A stretch of 64,000 nt of DNA from NCBI RefSeq assembly GCF_900100795.1, contig NZ_FNCO01000009.1, positions 1 to 64,000 of the forward strand, given 5' to 3'. This stretch comes from Pseudomonas abietaniphila. Its GTDB lineage: Bacteria; Pseudomonadota; Gammaproteobacteria; Pseudomonadales; Pseudomonadaceae. Of the stretch, positions 61,852 through 64,000 are shown piece after piece (the first letter of the stretch is position 1; each line of letters opens with the position of its first letter). The notes under the pieces are model-generated. The model had not been told where the DNA came from, ran no database searches, and saw nothing but the letters and a program-made list of their open reading frames with translations. The position numbers and the translations under genes are program-made.

Positions 61852-62235
61852 ATGCCTGTCCAAACCAAAAATAACCTGCTGGAAGGCTCCTGCCATTGCG
61901 GCGCTGTGCGCCTGGTTATAGCCCGACCACCGGCCCACCTCATCAAATGCAACTGCTCGATCTGTATCCGGTTGGGTGCGCTATGGGCTCATTACACGTC
62001 TGCAATGGTGAATGTTGAAGGGCATCCCCAGAACACGTCGGCTTATATCTGGGGTCAAGAGACCTTGAAGACGATTCGGTGCAGGACCTGTGGATGCGCG
62101 ACCCACTGGGAAGCGCTCAAACCGGAAGCAGGTGCCGAGGTCGGTGTGAACATGAACAACTTTGATCCGCAACTGACTCAGAATACGCCAGTGAGAAATT
62201 TTGACGGTGCGAACACGTGGGCTTATCTGGAGTGA
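61852..62235 (+). CDS. GFA (CENP-V/glutathione-dependent formaldehyde-activating) family protein
   Basis: A 127-residue zinc protein with the cysteine pattern SCHCGAV, CNCSICIRLG and CRTCGCATHW, which binds two zinc ions. GGAG lies five bases before ATG 61852. Members of this family bind glutathione or small thiols and are tied to aldehyde handling, although activity varies. No partner gene is beside it. Confidence 0.87.
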   Translation: MPVQTKNNLLEGSCHCGAVRLVIARPPAHLIKCNCSICIRLGALWAHYTSAMVNVEGHPQNTSAYIWGQETLKTIRCRTCGCATHWEALKPEAGAEVGVNMNNFDPQLTQNTPVRNFDGANTWAYLE

Positions 62236-62266
62236 GCTTCGGACGCTGGACTTCTCAACTACTCAA

Positions 62267-62677
62267 CTACTCAACACGCGCAGCCATAGCGGTGGCGAAG
62301 CTGTCTTCAAGCATCAGGAAGCGAGTGATCTTGCCTTCGTGGAGGGTCAGCACGATGGCGTAGGGCGTTTCAATGGTTTTCCCCGTGCTGACGACGCGAG
62401 AGGCCAGATCACCCAAAATGATCGCCCGATCATCGCTGGCTAAAATCTCATGAACTTCCAGTGCCACACGTTCGAGCATCTGCCCGGAGTCGCGCAAGAA
62501 GTCAGTGACCGCCAACCTGCCGGTCTTATACCCGATCCATGGCAGCACGCCCGTGTCTCCAGGCACATTCCAGTGCAATTCGTCGCTGAACATTTCGGCG
62601 ATAGCTTGCGCCGATTCGCCGCTACCGATGCGTTCAAGAAACAGTTTGGCAATGGAGAGGTTGTTTTCGCGAGTCAT
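62267..62677 (-). CDS. SnoaL-like/NTF2-like protein
   Basis: A 136-residue cytoplasmic SnoaL-like protein: NNLSIAKLFLERIGSGESAQAIAEMF, LHWNVPGDTGVLPWIGYKTG and AIVLTLHEGKITRFLMLEDS. No signal peptide, unlike the homologue at 29871-30452. It is divergent from a LysR gene 123 bases away, a common arrangement for such stress or catabolic accessory proteins. Function is unknown. Confidence 0.83.
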   Translation of the reverse strand: MTRENNLSIAKLFLERIGSGESAQAIAEMFSDELHWNVPGDTGVLPWIGYKTGRLAVTDFLRDSGQMLERVALEVHEILASDDRAIILGDLASRVVSTGKTIETPYAIVLTLHEGKITRFLMLEDSFATAMAARVE

Positions 62678-62800
62678 GGCATTTTCCTGTCGTACTGAAG
62701 TGAAGGTCGACTATAGAGCTGGTGATTTCAGGAATAAACCGTGTAAGTTTGGTTTCTTTATTCCCATACAGAAACAATCAAACCAGGATTGGCGCCCTCC

Positions 62801-63709
62801 ATGGACCAACTACAAGCGATACGTGCATTTGCGCGCGTGGTGGAAACCGGAGGGTTTGCACGCGCCGCACAATCGCTGCAAATGCCCAATGCGACACTGA
62901 GCAAAGCGATCCAGGCTCTGGAAAAACAACTAGGGGTGAAACTGCTGGAGCGCAGCACACGCAGGGTCAACGTGACCCGCGACGGAGCCGCCTACTACGC
63001 GCGTACCCAACCTCTGCTCAGTGAGCTGGACGATATCCACGCCACCCTCGGCCGCGCCCAGGCCAGTCCCAGCGGACGCTTGCGCATCGAAACCGGCGGA
63101 GCCGCTGCAAGTGGATTACTGATTCCTGCACTGCCGGATTTTTGCGCGCGTTATCCAGACATCGAATTACAAGTTGGTGTCACTGACCGCACTGTCGATG
63201 TGATCGGCGAGAATATCGACTGCGCCATCCGTGTCACCGCCACCGACGGTGCGTTGATCTCACGCAAGATAGGCACACTGACCTGGACGACGTGCGCCAG
63301 CGTGGCCTACCTAAAACGTTACGGCGCACCCTCCCATCCGCAGCAGCTCATGGAGGGCGATTTTCCGGTGGCTGGCTACTTCTCGTCGCATACCGGAATG
63401 ACGGCGCCGTTGCGATTCAGTCAGCAAGGGGAAGCGCTGGAAATAACGCCACCGTGCAAAGTGATGGTCAACGAAAGTAATGCTCACCTAGCCACGGCGC
63501 TGGCCGGTATCGGCCTGGTGCACACATTGGACTTCATGGTTCGGCCTGCCATCGAAGCAGGTCATCTACAACCCGTTCTTGAGGAGTGGAGGCCAGAACC
63601 TCAGGATGTCTACCTGTGCTACGCACCGAGCCGTCAGCTCAGCACCAAGGTCCGGGTCTTTGCCGACTGGGTGACCGGGGTTTATACGCGCATGGCGGAG
63701 GGGCATTAA
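62801..63709 (+). CDS. LysR-family transcriptional regulator
   Basis: A 302-residue LysR protein: MDQLQAIRAFARVVETGGFA and LQMPNATLSKAIQALEKQLG for the helix-turn-helix, then GRLRIETGGAAASGLLIPAL for the effector domain. ATG 62801 is preferred over TTG 62789 because AGGA would be too close to the latter. It is divergent from the SnoaL-like gene, which it probably controls, and converges with the TetR gene at the window end. Confidence 0.87.
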   Translation: MDQLQAIRAFARVVETGGFARAAQSLQMPNATLSKAIQALEKQLGVKLLERSTRRVNVTRDGAAYYARTQPLLSELDDIHATLGRAQASPSGRLRIETGGAAASGLLIPALPDFCARYPDIELQVGVTDRTVDVIGENIDCAIRVTATDGALISRKIGTLTWTTCASVAYLKRYGAPSHPQQLMEGDFPVAGYFSSHTGMTAPLRFSQQGEALEITPPCKVMVNESNAHLATALAGIGLVHTLDFMVRPAIEAGHLQPVLEEWRPEPQDVYLCYAPSRQLSTKVRVFADWVTGVYTRMAEGH

Positions 63710-63740
63710 TGAGCGACCGCTTTTGCTCTAAAGCTGCGAA

Positions 63741-64000
63741 CTACGCCGGCAGTGGCCCGTAGGCACGATAGGTATCAATCAGGTTGTCAAATAGCGAAAT
63801 GTCCGATCGACTTCTGGCAATAAGCTGAGCACCCGCCACGGCCGAAAAAATCGCACGGGCTCGCTTCTCACTGTCTTCTGGCTCGGTTAGGTTGGCGGCT
63901 ACCAGAAGCTTGCTCAGCCAAGCGACATTCACCTCCGCAAACGCCTGAATTTCCTGGGTCATCTCTGCCGGCAAATTGTCGGTTTCAGCGCCCACAAAGC
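63741..64000 (-). CDS. TetR-family regulator, C-terminal part (cut by window edge)
   Basis: The last 86 residues of a TetR protein, ending RAIFSAVAGAQLIARSRSDI and LFDNLIDTYRAYGPLPA, the C-terminal dimer region of redox/electrophile-type TetR repressors. The frame is open to the edge, so the DNA-binding half lies beyond 64000. Confidence 0.75.
   Translation of the reverse strand, partial: FVGAETDNLPAEMTQEIQAFAEVNVAWLSKLLVAANLTEPEDSEKRARAIFSAVAGAQLIARSRSDISLFDNLIDTYRAYGPLPA

Noticed and set aside
1..64000. tRNA, rRNA, CRISPR arrays, prophage, integrase or transposase genes
   Set aside because: None were recognised on either strand; gene fragments at 33.6, 43.9 and 51.5 kb suggest past rearrangement, but no mobile element remains visible.

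Overview
The window reads as a chromosomal segment of a Pseudomonas. It is GC-rich with tightly packed genes and frequent ATGA start/stop overlaps. It carries a DUF2790 small periplasmic protein (a family I know mainly from Pseudomonas), a REP-like palindrome near the left end, RND-type outer-membrane lipoprotein machinery and many LysR regulators. No rRNA, tRNA, CRISPR array, prophage or intact insertion sequence was seen. Species cannot be fixed from sequence reading alone.

Left part (0-25 kb), mostly ordinary genome with dense regulation. A FetAB-type metal exporter is translationally coupled to a LysR regulator. A citrate/tricarballylate-type MFS carrier sits with a ModA-like binding protein. 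A GGDEF-EAL protein overlaps the gene of a PhnD-like binding protein that has no ABC partner. Then come mug, a TetR-controlled HlyD/MFS/outer-membrane tripartite efflux operon, a methyltransferase and cupin, a ClC channel next to an orphan ParA, several small DUF proteins, LysR pairs, a DMT transporter, and an XRE-cupin regulator facing a class II aldolase across a perfect 19-bp palindrome.

Middle part (25-52 kb), accessory in character. All genes from about 34.9 down to 26.7 kb run leftward: YcaC-like hydrolase, XapX protein, a decayed amidohydrolase, DoxX protein, a small membrane protein, a V4R sigma-54 activator, a secreted SnoaL-like protein, an aldehyde dehydrogenase, WrbA and an F420-type reductase. 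Between the activator and the SnoaL gene lie an exact -24/-12 promoter and two XylR/DmpR-type upstream activating sites, so the regulatory circuit can be read from the DNA. It is followed by a gene-poor kilobase, an ArsR module whose operator/leader is duplicated, an SDR, two paralogous LysR genes around a Cache chemoreceptor, a second YcaC-like hydrolase, a broken oxidoreductase fragment, a pirin and a FUSC/DUF1656/HlyD efflux operon. A TetR/saccharopine-dehydrogenase-like divergent pair follows with twin 19-bp operators. Two genes that truncate each other (a binding protein and an MFS carrier) mark a rearrangement at about 51.5 kb.

Right part (52-64 kb): an old-yellow-enzyme reductase facing a LysR, a reactive-chlorine-type pair (DUF417 RclC-like and an AraC regulator with two N-terminal cysteines), an ABC exporter, a DUF1835 protein, a GNAT acetyltransferase, a 51-residue conserved-looking small protein, a Nudix hydrolase, a GFA-family protein, a SnoaL-like protein facing a LysR, and a TetR gene cut by the window edge. 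Common themes are efflux, redox and aldehyde detoxification, and one-component regulators placed beside the genes they probably control.
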